64,000 bases of DNA from Lachnospiraceae bacterium UBA1712. GTDB taxonomy: Bacteria > Bacillota > Clostridia > Lachnospirales > Lachnospiraceae. Positions 24,482 through 33,587 of this stretch are shown here, one piece after another (within the stretch, counting starts at the first letter, position 1; each line of letters starts with the position of its first letter). The position numbers were made by a program, and so were the translations under genes. Where the stretch lies: the NCBI GenBank assembly GCA_002317175.1, contig DCJA01000035.1, positions 1 through 64,000 on the forward strand, in the 5' to 3' direction. The notes beneath the pieces were generated by a model. The model had not been told where the DNA came from, searched no databases, and was given only the letters and a program-made list of their open reading frames with translations.

Positions 24482-25327
24482 TTATACAACCATAATAAGT
24501 CCGCCATCGTTGGCGTACATGGTAGAAACTCCTCTCATGTTAAGAATAATTACATCCTTAAATGAAGCCTTGGAAAGGAGTCTGTTCTTAAGTTCTTCTG
24601 CTCTTTCAAGACAGTTACAATGAGAAATGGCAACGATCTTATCCTCCATATTCTCAGTAACACTTATCAGGCATTCAATCATCTTATCCATGGCACTAGA
24701 CATACCTCTTGCCTTTGCAAGCTGCTCAATACCGCCTATATCTGTCGATCCCATAATAGGTTTAATATTAAGAACTGAGGCTATCTTCTCCTTTTGCCAG
24801 CTGATACGTCCTGTTTTTCTAAAGGTTTCAAGAGTCTCAAGAACAAAAAATGTATGCTGTCCTGCGATATAATTATCAACAGTCTCTACAATCTGTTCAA
24901 AACTCATACCTGCTTCTTCACATTCTGCAATCTTCAGACCAATCAGTGTCTCTCCAATTGAAGCTGATTTGGAATCAAACACATGTATCTTCTTGCCATT
25001 GTCCTCATCCTCATGTTCCGAATCATACATATCCTTGGCAACCATTGCACTATTATAAGAACCACTCAGCTGAGCTGAAAGAGTAACTACATATACATGC
25101 TCTTCCTCTCCCTCCATCTGCTCAAGGAATAATCCAGGAGCTGGACAGGCTGATTTTGGACCTTCTGCGCTTTCAGCAACCTTCTTTATAAATGATAACT
25201 GATCAAAGTTTTCATCATCTACAATATCTTCGCCTTCAATCTGCAAAATAAGAGGAACATTACAGAAGTTGGACTTTTTCATCTCTTCAGTTAATTCACC
25301 ACAGCTGTCAATAATAATTTTGTACAT
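24482..25327 (-). CDS. DegV-family fatty-acid-binding protein
   Basis: DegV/FakB family protein that holds a fatty acid for FakA-type kinase or other use. The N-terminus YKIIIDSCGELTEE, the LSAQLSGSYNSA loop and KTGRISWQKEKIASVLNIKP are family hallmarks; the terminal NMRGVSTMYANDGGLIMVV closes the ligand pocket. No FakA kinase gene is in the window. AGGGAG ribosome site. The upstream gap (25328-25432) has an imperfect palindrome AATATGTGGTTTT / AAAACTACATATT that may be an operator or leader hairpin. Confidence 0.9.
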   Translation of the reverse strand: MYKIIIDSCGELTEEMKKSNFCNVPLILQIEGEDIVDDENFDQLSFIKKVAESAEGPKSACPAPGLFLEQMEGEEEHVYVVTLSAQLSGSYNSAMVAKDMYDSEHEDEDNGKKIHVFDSKSASIGETLIGLKIAECEEAGMSFEQIVETVDNYIAGQHTFFVLETLETFRKTGRISWQKEKIASVLNIKPIMGSTDIGGIEQLAKARGMSSAMDKMIECLISVTENMEDKIVAISHCNCLERAEELKNRLLSKASFKDVIILNMRGVSTMYANDGGLIMVV

Positions 25328-25432
25328 AAAATCTATCTCCCTAATATGTGGTTTTAAAAACTACATATTATATTAATGATATTATATGTACGACCAAAAT
25401 ACAACACATTTATGCTATTTTCTTTTCATCAA

Positions 25433-25999
25433 CTATGATATATCCTGCTCTTCTCCAATGAGTTTTACTATTCTCATTGTATGGTTCATACTCTCCAACA
25501 GTATTCCAAACATATCCACTGTTTTTATCTTTAGACTTGATGTGTTGATGCAGGGATGACATCCTACATATTCCCCCTTCAAAACATCCTCATCCACAAC
25601 CAGCTGCACCCTATTGTCCTTGTCATTCATAAGCCCGAGTATGCTTACAGAACCAGGTGTAATATCCAGATACTGTTCCATTTCATCTGAAGAAGCAAAG
25701 CTTAATCTTGCACAGCCCAGCTGGGAAGGAAGTTCCTTGGTTTTGAACACCTTATCGCCTGGCATCATAAGGAGATAATATTCAGTATGCTGTCTGTTGG
25801 TCAGAAAGAGATTCTTGCACACCACTGCCTCCAATATCTTGTCTATCTCAAGACAGGCTTCCATCGTGTCAGCATTGGCATCTGGATGATCGCATCTGTA
25901 ATACTCAATTCCAAGTTCATCCATTAATCTGTAACATCTCTGTTCCTTTTCAAGTCTGCTACTGTAATCAGCAGGACTTCCCTTTTCAAGTTTATACAT
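25433..25999 (-). CDS. Aminoacyl-tRNA deacylase, PrdX/ProX-like
   Basis: YbaK/PrdX-family trans-editing protein that clears mischarged tRNA-Pro or similar. The N-terminus contains LMDELGIEYYRCDHPDA; the core has CKNLFLTNRQHTEYYLLMMPG with the conserved Lys, then the ILGLMND and YVGCHPCINTSSLKIK segments. The length (188) fits free-standing PrdX rather than the ProRS insert. GAGAGG ribosome site. It follows the MATE gene by 20 bp and is likely co-transcribed. Confidence 0.88.
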   Translation of the reverse strand: MYKLEKGSPADYSSRLEKEQRCYRLMDELGIEYYRCDHPDANADTMEACLEIDKILEAVVCKNLFLTNRQHTEYYLLMMPGDKVFKTKELPSQLGCARLSFASSDEMEQYLDITPGSVSILGLMNDKDNRVQLVVDEDVLKGEYVGCHPCINTSSLKIKTVDMFGILLESMNHTMRIVKLIGEEQDIS

Positions 26000-26019
26000 A
26001 ACTATTACCTCTCAAGCTT

Positions 26020-27366
26020 TTAAATATTGCTATCCTTATCCGACTTGGTTCTGTTGATGTATACATAAGCAATAACACACACTATTACTGAAATAAACGA
26101 CCCGATTGGAGCTGCCCATCCCATAGGATACAGGGTATCCTTAAAATGAACAGACGCATAATAGGCAATAGGAATTCTTGCGGTAAGAATAGAAATCGTA
26201 TTATGAATAAATGATATTCCTGATTTATTATAGGCACAGAAATATCCACTAAATACAAAATGAATTCCAGCCACAATACAATCCCATACATAGGAACGCA
26301 TATACTGGTCTCCTAATACTATTACATCCTTATTATCTGTGAATAAAGCAACCACATCTGCAGCAATAAACTGGAAAATGACAGAGAAAATAAATCCTAT
26401 CACCACTGCAATCGATGCCGCATAAAACAGAGTCTGCCTGGCTCTCTTATGCTCACCAGCTCCATTATTCTGAGCGCAAAGCGCAGACACAGAAGCCAAC
26501 AGTGAAGAAGGTACCAAGAACAATATTCCAATAAGTTTTTCTACAATTCCCACTGCAGCAGCATCATTGAGTCCGCGTCTGTTAACAAATATAGTAATTA
26601 ACAAAAAGGAAATCTGAATAAATCCATCCTGGGCGGATATCGGAATGCCTACCTTAAATATACTTCCAACTATAGCCTTATCAATCTTAAAGTCCGCCCT
26701 TCCAATTCCAGCTATCATCTGTTTTTTGATGATAGCAACAAGGGCTACAAGTACACTTATTATCTGTGCACAGCAGGTCCCCAGTGCTGCTCCCATGGCT
26801 TCCAATCCACAGGCACCAATAAACACATAGTCCAAAACAATGTTACATACGCATGCAACTGCTATGAAGTACATGGGGCTCTTGGAATCTCCCATTCCTC
26901 TGAATATCGAACTTATAATGTTATATGCAGTAATAAATGGTATACCAATAAAGCATACTAACAGATAATATCTTGTTCCTGCTACCGCCTCCGTTGGAGT
27001 TGACATAACTTCGACAATCAAATTCAGACATATCAACAAAATCACAGTTACACAGATAGATACAAGAGCAAAAATTGTAGTTGTATTACCAATCCCCCTG
27101 TTTCTTTTTCCCCTGTCCTGAGCCCCAACTGCCTGACCTATCATAACAGTTGCGCCCATGGCAAGTCCCACTATCATTACAGTAACCATGTGCATTACCT
27201 GGCTTCCAATAGATACAGCTGTGGTACTGTCTACCTGACAGTACTGCCCTATTATAAACAGATCAGCCAGTCCATATAATGTCTGCATAAAATAAGACAG
27301 CAGAAAAGGCAAAGAAAAATAAACTATATTCTTAAATACACTTCCTGTTGTAAGATTCTTTTCCAT
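26020..27366 (-). CDS. MATE-family multidrug/cation antiporter
   Basis: A 448-residue protein with about 12 membrane helices in two related halves, typical of MATE exporters that pump drugs or metabolites out against Na+ or H+. The N-terminal half has FSLPFLLSYFMQTLYGLADLF, GLAMGATVMIGQAVGAQ and SIFRGMGDSKSPM; the second half starts at VGIPISAQDGFIQI. Substrate unknown. Ribosome site weak. The inverted motif pair at 27397-27432 lies directly upstream. Confidence 0.9.
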   Translation of the reverse strand: MEKNLTTGSVFKNIVYFSLPFLLSYFMQTLYGLADLFIIGQYCQVDSTTAVSIGSQVMHMVTVMIVGLAMGATVMIGQAVGAQDRGKRNRGIGNTTTIFALVSICVTVILLICLNLIVEVMSTPTEAVAGTRYYLLVCFIGIPFITAYNIISSIFRGMGDSKSPMYFIAVACVCNIVLDYVFIGACGLEAMGAALGTCCAQIISVLVALVAIIKKQMIAGIGRADFKIDKAIVGSIFKVGIPISAQDGFIQISFLLITIFVNRRGLNDAAAVGIVEKLIGILFLVPSSLLASVSALCAQNNGAGEHKRARQTLFYAASIAVVIGFIFSVIFQFIAADVVALFTDNKDVIVLGDQYMRSYVWDCIVAGIHFVFSGYFCAYNKSGISFIHNTISILTARIPIAYYASVHFKDTLYPMGWAAPIGSFISVIVCVIAYVYINRTKSDKDSNI

Positions 27367-27396
27367 GTTCTATCTACAAATACATCCTTCTACTTT

Positions 27397-27432
27397 TAGT
27401 TATGTAAACCCCTGTATCGGTTTACATAACTA
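27397..27432. repeat. Perfect inverted pair of the TTATGTAAACC motif
   Basis: Arms TAGTTATGTAAACC (27397-27410) and GGTTTACATAACTA (27419-27432) match over 14 bp with an 8-base loop. The pair sits between the end of the 57-residue gene and the start of the MATE gene. It could form a hairpin in RNA but no T-run follows, so it is not a clear terminator. Confidence 0.9.
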
Positions 27433-27463
27433 TATATTGTATAACAAAAAATTATATACTCAA

Positions 27464-27637
27464 TTAACACATTGAATAGCTCATCATCTCATACTTAACT
27501 TTGCTGCCTTCGCAGATTTCTGCAGGCAGAAGCGCTCTTGCTACCAGCTTGAGATCATCTGATTCCCCGTCAATTTTCTTTAAATTAGCATAATCACCAT
27601 CAATGCTTACCACTTCATAATAGATTGCTTCAAACAT
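27464..27637 (-). CDS. Small conserved hypothetical protein
   Basis: Fifty-seven residues starting MFEAIYYEVVSIDGDYANL and ending with a KVKYEMMSY segment, a short beta-rich protein that looks conserved in Lachnospiraceae (ARALLPAEI is a distinctive core). No function known to me. I place the start at 27635-27637, with AAAGGATA 8 bases upstream; the in-frame extension to 27682 would run through the terminator of the preceding gene and is unlikely to be translated. Confidence 0.75.
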   Translation of the reverse strand: MFEAIYYEVVSIDGDYANLKKIDGESDDLKLVARALLPAEICEGSKVKYEMMSYSMC

Positions 27638-27652
27638 ATTATTTATCCTTTC

Positions 27653-27679
27653 AAAAAACCACCTGACTGGCAGGTGGCT
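27653..27679 (-). terminator. Rho-independent terminator
   Basis: Stem CCACCTG / CAGGTGG with a 5-base loop followed on the minus strand by TTTTTTG. Ends the small membrane-protein operon; the next gene's ribosome site begins right after the T-run. Confidence 0.85.
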
Positions 27680-27684
27680 CAATT

Positions 27685-28230
27685 CTATTTCTGGTTTCTT
27701 TTTACAATTGCTACGTAAGAATTAATTCTTTCAGCAAAAAATTTGTTCATACCCTTTTCTATTACCTTATCATTGGACAGCTTAAATCCCATCATGGGAA
27801 GGAAAGAAAAGATAAGCCATGCAATTGCAAATGCTATTAATCCCACAATCAGACGAGTGCTTCCCATCTGTTCTCCAATTGTAGAAAATGCAGCTCCCAT
27901 AAAAGCAGCTAAAATAAACTGAAAAATGAAAAGAGCTATTACAGCCGAACGATGATTCCTCTTTTCAAAATGGTAGTTAATTCTTGTCGTAGAATCAGCT
28001 AACTCAACAAGTTTTAAATCAATTGTTTTTGCCTTTGAAAAAATATTGGTATACAATAACTGAATTTCTGCTTCTGTTCTTTTGGCAATATCTTTTTTTA
28101 CATCAATATGATAATTATCTCTTACATCTGTAAGATTACCTGGAACCTTTAACAGGCCATTTATTGCTGTTGATGTAACAGCAAGCGTTGCATTTACCGC
28201 AATGGATGATTCATATACTTTGTTATTCAT
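27685..28230 (-). CDS. Two-helix membrane protein of unknown function
   Basis: A 181-residue protein: a soluble helical N-terminal half with basic and acidic residues, then two hydrophobic helices near residues 96-118 and 127-149, and a short C-terminal helix. No family recognised. AGGAAAA ribosome site. It follows the interrupted membrane-protein gene by 14 bp and precedes a terminator, so the two form one transcript. Confidence 0.65.
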   Translation of the reverse strand: MNNKVYESSIAVNATLAVTSTAINGLLKVPGNLTDVRDNYHIDVKKDIAKRTEAEIQLLYTNIFSKAKTIDLKLVELADSTTRINYHFEKRNHRSAVIALFIFQFILAAFMGAAFSTIGEQMGSTRLIVGLIAFAIAWLIFSFLPMMGFKLSNDKVIEKGMNKFFAERINSYVAIVKRNQK

Positions 28231-28244
28231 AGCATTTTCCTATA

Positions 28245-28700
28245 TTACAGATTCTGTGCATCGTCAGCTGTTGTTTCAAATACAGCATCGCCTGCAACTT
28301 CAGTCTGAAGCTGAGCCTCAAAATCATCCTCTGCTACCTTCTGCTTAAGCTTTGTAAGTGAAGCTCCACATAGAACCCATACTATAATTCCGAGTGTTAC
28401 ACCAAGGATTGCAAATACAAGCGTTACAATAGACGCTGCAAGAAGAAGTCCAAGTCCCTTTACTCTCTTCTGATTCTTAGTCATCAGAATAACTGTCATA
28501 ATAAGTACTACGACTGATACGGCACCAGTAACAAGAAGTCCCATATTCTGGTATGATACCAGCTTATTCCATGCTTCTTAAGTTGTAACATTCTTAGATG
28601 CAGAATTAAGAATCTTCATTAATGCATATAAAGCAATTGTGATTACGATTTCCACATAGTTAAGAATCTTTGCTCTCTTGATAATAGTATTAGTTTCCAT
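28245..28700 (-). pseudogene. Membrane protein gene interrupted by a single in-frame TAA
   Basis: A 40-codon frame starts at 28698-28700 with a strong AAGGGAAT ribosome site (METNTIIKRAKILNYVE...) and stops at TAA 28578-28580. The same frame continues without any other stop: Glu-Ala-Trp-Asn-Lys-Leu-Val-Ser-Tyr-Gln-Asn, then the 99-codon frame from the ATG at 28542-28544. That ATG has no ribosome site. Joined, the product would be about 151 residues with three membrane helices and an acidic tail. The simplest reading is a nonsense mutation or a base error in one gene; read-through or two separate peptides is possible. A palindrome CTGGTATGATACCAG lies at about 28546-28562. Confidence 0.7.
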
Positions 28701-28829
28701 ATTCCCTTTTCTCCTCTTCAATAAGACTTCTAAAAACTCACGAGTCTAATATTACAAGAACAATGTCTATTAAGTCAACTAATGATTTGATTAGCATACT
28801 CTATAGCTATAATTAGCTTAATTCATTAA

Positions 28830-30692
28830 TCACTGTTTATCTATCTGCTCCGCCAGCTCATTAAGGTACATCCATCTGTCCATCTTCTCTTCCAGTTCTT
28901 TTTTCAGTTTCTCCTGCCTGCTCATAAGCTCCGCAAGCTTAACGGAATTGGTTGCATTAGAAGCCATATCTGTATCACACTGTTCTATTGCTGCTTCAAG
29001 CGCGGCTATATCATCATCTATAGTCTCATATTCCCTGGCTTCTTTATAACTAAACTTCAGTTTTTTCTCATGTCCTCGGGATTCTGAACTGTTTGAATCT
29101 CCAGACATTCCCAGATTAGAAGTATCATTATATTTCGATTTACATAACTCATCTTCTCTAACTGGTTGTTTACTCTCGTAATCTGTATATCCACCTTCAT
29201 ACTGAGTTAATACACCATTATCTTCAAATGCAATTATTCTTCTTACAACACGGTCCAGAAAATATCTGTCATGGCTTACGCATATCACTATTCCCTGAAA
29301 ACCATCCAGGTAATCCTCCAGAATCTGAAGAGTGGCTATATCCAGATCATTGGTAGGCTCATCCAAAATAAGTACGTTGGGTGCACCCATCAATACTTTT
29401 AGTAGATTCAGTCTTCTTTTTTCACCACCTGATAATTTACCCAATTGGCTATACTGCTGTTCTGGAGTAAATAGAAAACGCTCCAGCATAACAGTTGCCG
29501 ATACTGTTCCATCTGTTGTCTGAACGTACTCCGCCACATCACGAATGTAATCAATGACTCGTTGCTTTGAATCCATATGATCTATGTTATTTAGGTTTAC
29601 ATAATTATCATCATAGTTTTTTAATCCTGGATTATCATACATTCCTATTTCCTGAGAATAATAACCCAGTTTCACCGTCTGTCCGACAACTATACTTCCG
29701 CTGTCAGGCTGAATCATTCCAACAATCATCTTCATAAGTGTAGTCTTACCGCAACCATTGGAACCTACAAAACCGATTCTGTCATTTTTCAGGAAATTAT
29801 ATGTAAAATCTTTTATCAGCAATTTTTCTCCATAAGCCTTGCTGATGTTCTCCAATTCAACTGTGGTCCTTCCCAGTCTGGACACTACAGAGCTCATCTC
29901 TACATTGCTGTCATAGCTTGGCGCATTAGCATCCCTTAGGGCCTCGTATCTCTGAATATGAGCCTTTTGCTTGGTAGTTCTGGCTCTTGCTCCACGCTGA
30001 ATCCAGGCTATCTCTTTACGCAGGATGGACTGGCGTTTTCTCTCTGCAGCCTCCATATATTCCAGGCGCTGGGCCTTCTTCTCCAAAAAACCTTCATAGT
30101 TCTCGTCATAAGAATATAGTTTTCCCTTATCCAATTCAACAATTCTGTTGCATACGCAATCCAGAAAATATCTATCATGGGTAACCATTACTATACTGCC
30201 TCTAAAGCTTTTAAGTTTCTCCTCCAGATATGATGTCATATCTGAATCAAGATGGTTTGTAGGCTCATCAAGTACTAGTATATCGCAGGTTGATAGCAGT
30301 ACTCTTACAAGGGCAAGTCGCTTTCTCTGACCTCCGGATAATTGTGCAGTTTTCTGCTCAAAATCATATACTCCCAGCTTGGTCAGCATAGACTTGGCAT
30401 CACTCTCACTTATCTCCCCATTTTCTCCAACAACAGCCTTAATAACACTATCCTCTGGATTAAACTGGGGATTCTGAGGCAGATATCCTATCACCATATT
30501 GGTAGCTCTGGTAATCTTCCCTCCGTCCTCCTCTTCCAGGCCGGCAATGATTCTAAGCAAAGTTGATTTGCCGGTTCCATTGATGCCAATAAGTCCGACT
30601 TTCTCATTATCATGCAAGAAAAAGGATGCTTCATCAAACAGCATCCTTCCTGTAAAAGATTTACTTATGTTTTCCAATGACAGTATATTCAT
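28830..30692 (-). CDS. ABC-F family ATPase (Uup-like)
   Basis: Soluble tandem-ABC protein that acts on the ribosome rather than in transport. First domain: GINGTGKST, LSGGQRKRLALVRVLL, LVLDEPTNHLD. Linker with helical arm (ERKRQSILRKEIAWIQRG). Second domain: GSNGCGKTT, LSGGEKRRLNLLKVLM, LILDEPTNDLD. A C-terminal coiled coil (about 560-620) is typical of the Uup branch. Both sites keep the catalytic Glu. I use the ATG at 30690-30692, which has AAGGGAAA upstream; the frame extends seven codons further without a ribosome site. One exact motif copy (29595) and one variant (29138) lie inside. Confidence 0.92.
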   Translation of the reverse strand: MNILSLENISKSFTGRMLFDEASFFLHDNEKVGLIGINGTGKSTLLRIIAGLEEEDGGKITRATNMVIGYLPQNPQFNPEDSVIKAVVGENGEISESDAKSMLTKLGVYDFEQKTAQLSGGQRKRLALVRVLLSTCDILVLDEPTNHLDSDMTSYLEEKLKSFRGSIVMVTHDRYFLDCVCNRIVELDKGKLYSYDENYEGFLEKKAQRLEYMEAAERKRQSILRKEIAWIQRGARARTTKQKAHIQRYEALRDANAPSYDSNVEMSSVVSRLGRTTVELENISKAYGEKLLIKDFTYNFLKNDRIGFVGSNGCGKTTLMKMIVGMIQPDSGSIVVGQTVKLGYYSQEIGMYDNPGLKNYDDNYVNLNNIDHMDSKQRVIDYIRDVAEYVQTTDGTVSATVMLERFLFTPEQQYSQLGKLSGGEKRRLNLLKVLMGAPNVLILDEPTNDLDIATLQILEDYLDGFQGIVICVSHDRYFLDRVVRRIIAFEDNGVLTQYEGGYTDYESKQPVREDELCKSKYNDTSNLGMSGDSNSSESRGHEKKLKFSYKEAREYETIDDDIAALEAAIEQCDTDMASNATNSVKLAELMSRQEKLKKELEEKMDRWMYLNELAEQIDKQ

Positions 30693-30731
30693 TAATTTTT
30701 CCCTTAAAATCACTTAATCAATTTACTGATA

Positions 30732-31133
30732 CTACTTCTTCTCAATATGCATTCCATTGGATGTAATACATGCAACCATATTGCCCAGTCCATCTGTTAT
30801 CTTGGTCTCGTAATAACAGGTCTTTCTTCCATCTCTGATACACTGACACCTTGCAATTAGTTTCATATCTTTGGGTTGACTAAGATAAGTAATTGAACTT
30901 GTAGTTGTAAATGTAATCTGGTCACCGCTATTGGATGCAACTGCAAATGCGAAATCCGCAAGTGTATAAATAGCACCACCCATCACATGGTCTCCAACTG
31001 CCATGTGGCGCTTTTCAATGCTAAGTGAACACTGCGCCCAGTTCTCGCCTATATCATCAATTTCTATGCCTGTTGTACTCATGGCATAAATATCATCTGC
31101 AAAATACCCTCTCGCTTCTTCTAAAGTCATCAT
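30732..31133 (-). CDS. Hotdog-fold thioesterase, PaaI-like
   Basis: A 133-residue hotdog protein. HVMGGAIYTLADFAFAVASN is the conserved helix with the Asp/Glu-type active site surroundings of PaaI-like acyl-CoA thioesterases, and TTTSSITYLSQPKD and GRKTCYYETKITD form the rest of the sheet. Substrate unknown, likely an aryl- or acyl-CoA. GGAGG ribosome site before two adjacent ATGs. It lies 39 bp upstream of the ABC-F gene on the same strand. Confidence 0.85.
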   Translation of the reverse strand: MMTLEEARGYFADDIYAMSTTGIEIDDIGENWAQCSLSIEKRHMAVGDHVMGGAIYTLADFAFAVASNSGDQITFTTTSSITYLSQPKDMKLIARCQCIRDGRKTCYYETKITDGLGNMVACITSNGMHIEKK

Positions 31134-31216
31134 CTTATCTGCCTCCAGTTAGTTATTATTCAATATGCACTACAATTAGTTATTCTATGATAAGCACTCC
31201 AGTTAATTACTGCATT

Positions 31217-31518
31217 CTATTTTCTCTTTAATGTATTCAGATAAGCCTTATGCTCATCACTTACCCGAAAACTCTCTCTGGCTTTTTGAATGCTTTTATT
31301 ATGTGTCCATATATCAAGTCTGTTTTTCTCAATAAATCCAATAGTTGCATCCCACTGCTTAGCCAAAGCAGTTGCAAAGTACCATGCAACCATCATATTG
31401 ACATAGTATTCTTCAGAACGGACTACTGCTACCAACTCGCGATATTTTGTGTAAGCTTTGCCTGAAAATCAGCATATTGGCTGTCTTGTATCTCCAATAG
31501 TCTTTCTGTCAATGTCAT
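31217..31518 (-). pseudogene. alkD: alkD-like DNA alkylation repair gene, internally deleted and frameshifted
   Basis: From 31518 the frame opens MTLTERLLEIQDSQYADF, the usual N-terminus of AlkD-type DNA glycosylases, but ends in TAG after about 29 codons. In another frame just beyond, the remaining sequence RELVAVVRSEEYYVNMMVAW through IEKNRLDIWTHNKSIQKA is the normal C-terminus of the family. Normal members have about 220-240 residues, so some 130 residues of the middle are missing and the two ends are out of frame. The ATG overlaps the stop of the LytTR regulator gene. The product is almost certainly not functional. Confidence 0.8.
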
Positions 31519-32231
31519 ATTAATTCATTCTCCGCATATCTTACAAATGCATCTCTGACAGAAGATATATACTTCCTGCTAATAGGAATATAGGCTCCGT
31601 CATTCATTAGCAGTGACTCTCTGCTATAATTTTCAATGTTTGCCAGGTTTATTGCAAAACTCTGATGGCATCTTACAAGCAACGAATCTTCTACCTCTTT
31701 TAAAAATGAATCCATTTTATGATTAGCAACCAGATTCGCAGTTTTGGTATGAATTTCAATATGTCTTTGGGAAGTTGATATATATACAATATCTCTATAT
31801 TTGACAAATGTCTTTTCTTTAGAATGAAGTGTTGTTATGTAAACTCCTTTTTCAACCTGAGAACTTGCGTTTAACTTCTTTTCTATTCTTTCAAATACAT
31901 CTGCCAGTCGCTCCTTTAGCTCGTCCTTCAGGACATAATAGCAGTGATCTGCCATATGTGCTTTTACTGCATATCTGTCATATTGTGATACGAATACAAC
32001 CTGTGTCTGTGGCCTGATGGAGTTCAGTTTTACTGCATAATCAATTCCATTTTTCTCTTCGTTTAGTTCAATATCCCAAAATACTACATCGGGCTTTGTT
32101 GTTTCTATTGCTGACATTAGGTCTGCTGGCCTGTTGTAACAGATTACTTCATCCATAGGTCTGACTGACTTGATGCTTTTTTCTTCGAGATGAAGCATTG
32201 CCTGATTGTCATCACACACTGCTATTTTCAT
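31515..32231 (-). CDS. LytTR-family response regulator (AgrA-like)
   Basis: Two-component regulator of 238 residues: receiver domain with acidic pair CDD near the N-terminus and probable phospho-acceptor Asp in FWDIELNE, followed by a LytTR DNA-binding domain (KYRDIVYISTSQRHIEIHTK and CHQSFAINLANIENY). Fifteen bp after the GHKL kinase gene, which is its likely partner. The set kinase-regulator resembles AgrC-AgrA, but no AgrB/AgrD peptide genes are seen. AGGGGAAG ribosome site. One TTATGTAAAC copy at 31835 is read as Val-Tyr-Ile. Confidence 0.9.
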   Translation of the reverse strand: MKIAVCDDNQAMLHLEEKSIKSVRPMDEVICYNRPADLMSAIETTKPDVVFWDIELNEEKNGIDYAVKLNSIRPQTQVVFVSQYDRYAVKAHMADHCYYVLKDELKERLADVFERIEKKLNASSQVEKGVYITTLHSKEKTFVKYRDIVYISTSQRHIEIHTKTANLVANHKMDSFLKEVEDSLLVRCHQSFAINLANIENYSRESLLMNDGAYIPISRKYISSVRDAFVRYAENELI

Positions 32232-32246
32232 CTTTTTTTACTTCCC

Positions 32247-33572
32247 CTAACTATTTATTTTTGCATTAAGATTTATATCAACCTTAAATACATTATCCTC
32301 ATTTTGGATGTTAATTGATCCTGTATATTTATTAACAATTGACTTAACTATTTTCAATCCATACCCATGCTCATTTACATCATCCTTATGTGTATAAGGC
32401 TGTGCTGTGTTACAACTGTTTTTAACAATAATTATCAGCTGGTTATATACATTTTTACATTTGATGCTTATAAAGCTTTTATCTTCTTCCACCATCCTGC
32501 AACCATCAATTGCATTATCAATCAGATTAAACATAATGGTTGTCAGCTCTATCTCCAGAATCTCCCCCAGCTCAATATTATCAATATCAACATCCAGCTT
32601 TATTCCAAGCTCCCTGCATTTTTTTTCTTTGAGAGCCATAGTGGCATTGATTACCTGTATATCACTGTATTTCTTCACAGAAATAGCATCCGACATATCG
32701 CTCCACTCCTGCACATATCTTCTTACTTCATCCAGATTACCTTCCTCACATAGAGCAGATAGAACCTGCAGATTATTTTTCAGATCGTGACGTATTCCCT
32801 TTGTCATGTTAATCTGATCGTCCAGCGTATCACAATAGTCTTTCATCAATGACTTTTCATATTCCATCGCATTCACAAGTTTTGACATTTTACCAATTTC
32901 AAAGTTAAATGCATAATTAGCCATTACTGTTATTGTAATCACCCCCACCATAATCTCAGGGATGATAATCCTGCCAAACAGATATGAAGGAAATGTAGCT
33001 GTAATCATAGCTGCAAGCAAATAAAACAAGGCTAAAGTTCCTCCCAGCCTTGGCATCTTCATCTTATATGCAGCCAGTTTTTTTGCAACTTTATTAATAG
33101 GATAATAAGTAGCCAGCATGAATACTATCACAAGAGCAATACGACTCCAGTCTAATAAAGTATTACCATAAAAAGCATTTATATCTCCCTTATTACCAGC
33201 AATACCCCAAATTACAGCTCCCGCGAGATGACAACATACATATTTCCACAGATCTGCCAGACATAAAACGAAAAACAGTTTTTCATATATAACACCAAGA
33301 ACTAATCTTAGTAAAGCTACATTTGCAGCTATACCACACATAATCACCACAAATTTACAAAACAAAAAAACTGTATTATTGCCATAGTACTCCTGAAGAA
33401 TAGTACATGTAATTATGTCAACCAATAACTGTTTGATTCCCAGACCCCATATGAACTTGCTTTTATCCGCATTTTTATCTGCAAACTCTTTTGCTACGGA
33501 ATATGTCATGAATCCCAATACTTTCCATAATGAAATGGACATCAGGATTATCATAGAAAGTGATTCAGTCAC
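32247..33572 (-). CDS. GHKL-type sensor histidine kinase (AgrC-like)
   Basis: A 441-residue kinase with about six N-terminal membrane helices (residues 1-225) and a cytoplasmic GHKL ATPase domain. The phospho-acceptor His is in KGIRHDLKNNLQ; the N box is MFNLIDNAIDGC and the G box is HGYGLKIVKSIV. The sensor part has no other domain, as in peptide-sensing AgrC kinases. The start is GTG (33570-33572) with AGAGGA seven bases upstream. It lies 15 bp after the MATE gene and 15 bp before the regulator, so the three form an operon and the pump may be its target or share its signal. Confidence 0.88.
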   Translation of the reverse strand: MTESLSMIILMSISLWKVLGFMTYSVAKEFADKNADKSKFIWGLGIKQLLVDIITCTILQEYYGNNTVFLFCKFVVIMCGIAANVALLRLVLGVIYEKLFFVLCLADLWKYVCCHLAGAVIWGIAGNKGDINAFYGNTLLDWSRIALVIVFMLATYYPINKVAKKLAAYKMKMPRLGGTLALFYLLAAMITATFPSYLFGRIIIPEIMVGVITITVMANYAFNFEIGKMSKLVNAMEYEKSLMKDYCDTLDDQINMTKGIRHDLKNNLQVLSALCEEGNLDEVRRYVQEWSDMSDAISVKKYSDIQVINATMALKEKKCRELGIKLDVDIDNIELGEILEIELTTIMFNLIDNAIDGCRMVEEDKSFISIKCKNVYNQLIIIVKNSCNTAQPYTHKDDVNEHGYGLKIVKSIVNKYTGSINIQNEDNVFKVDINLNAKINS

Positions 33573-33587
33573 CGCTTAATCCTCTTG

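Noticed and set aside
31515..33572. Complete agr-type quorum-sensing system
   Set aside because: AgrC- and AgrA-like genes are present but no AgrB membrane protease or AgrD peptide gene lies in or near the operon; the neighbour is a MATE pump.
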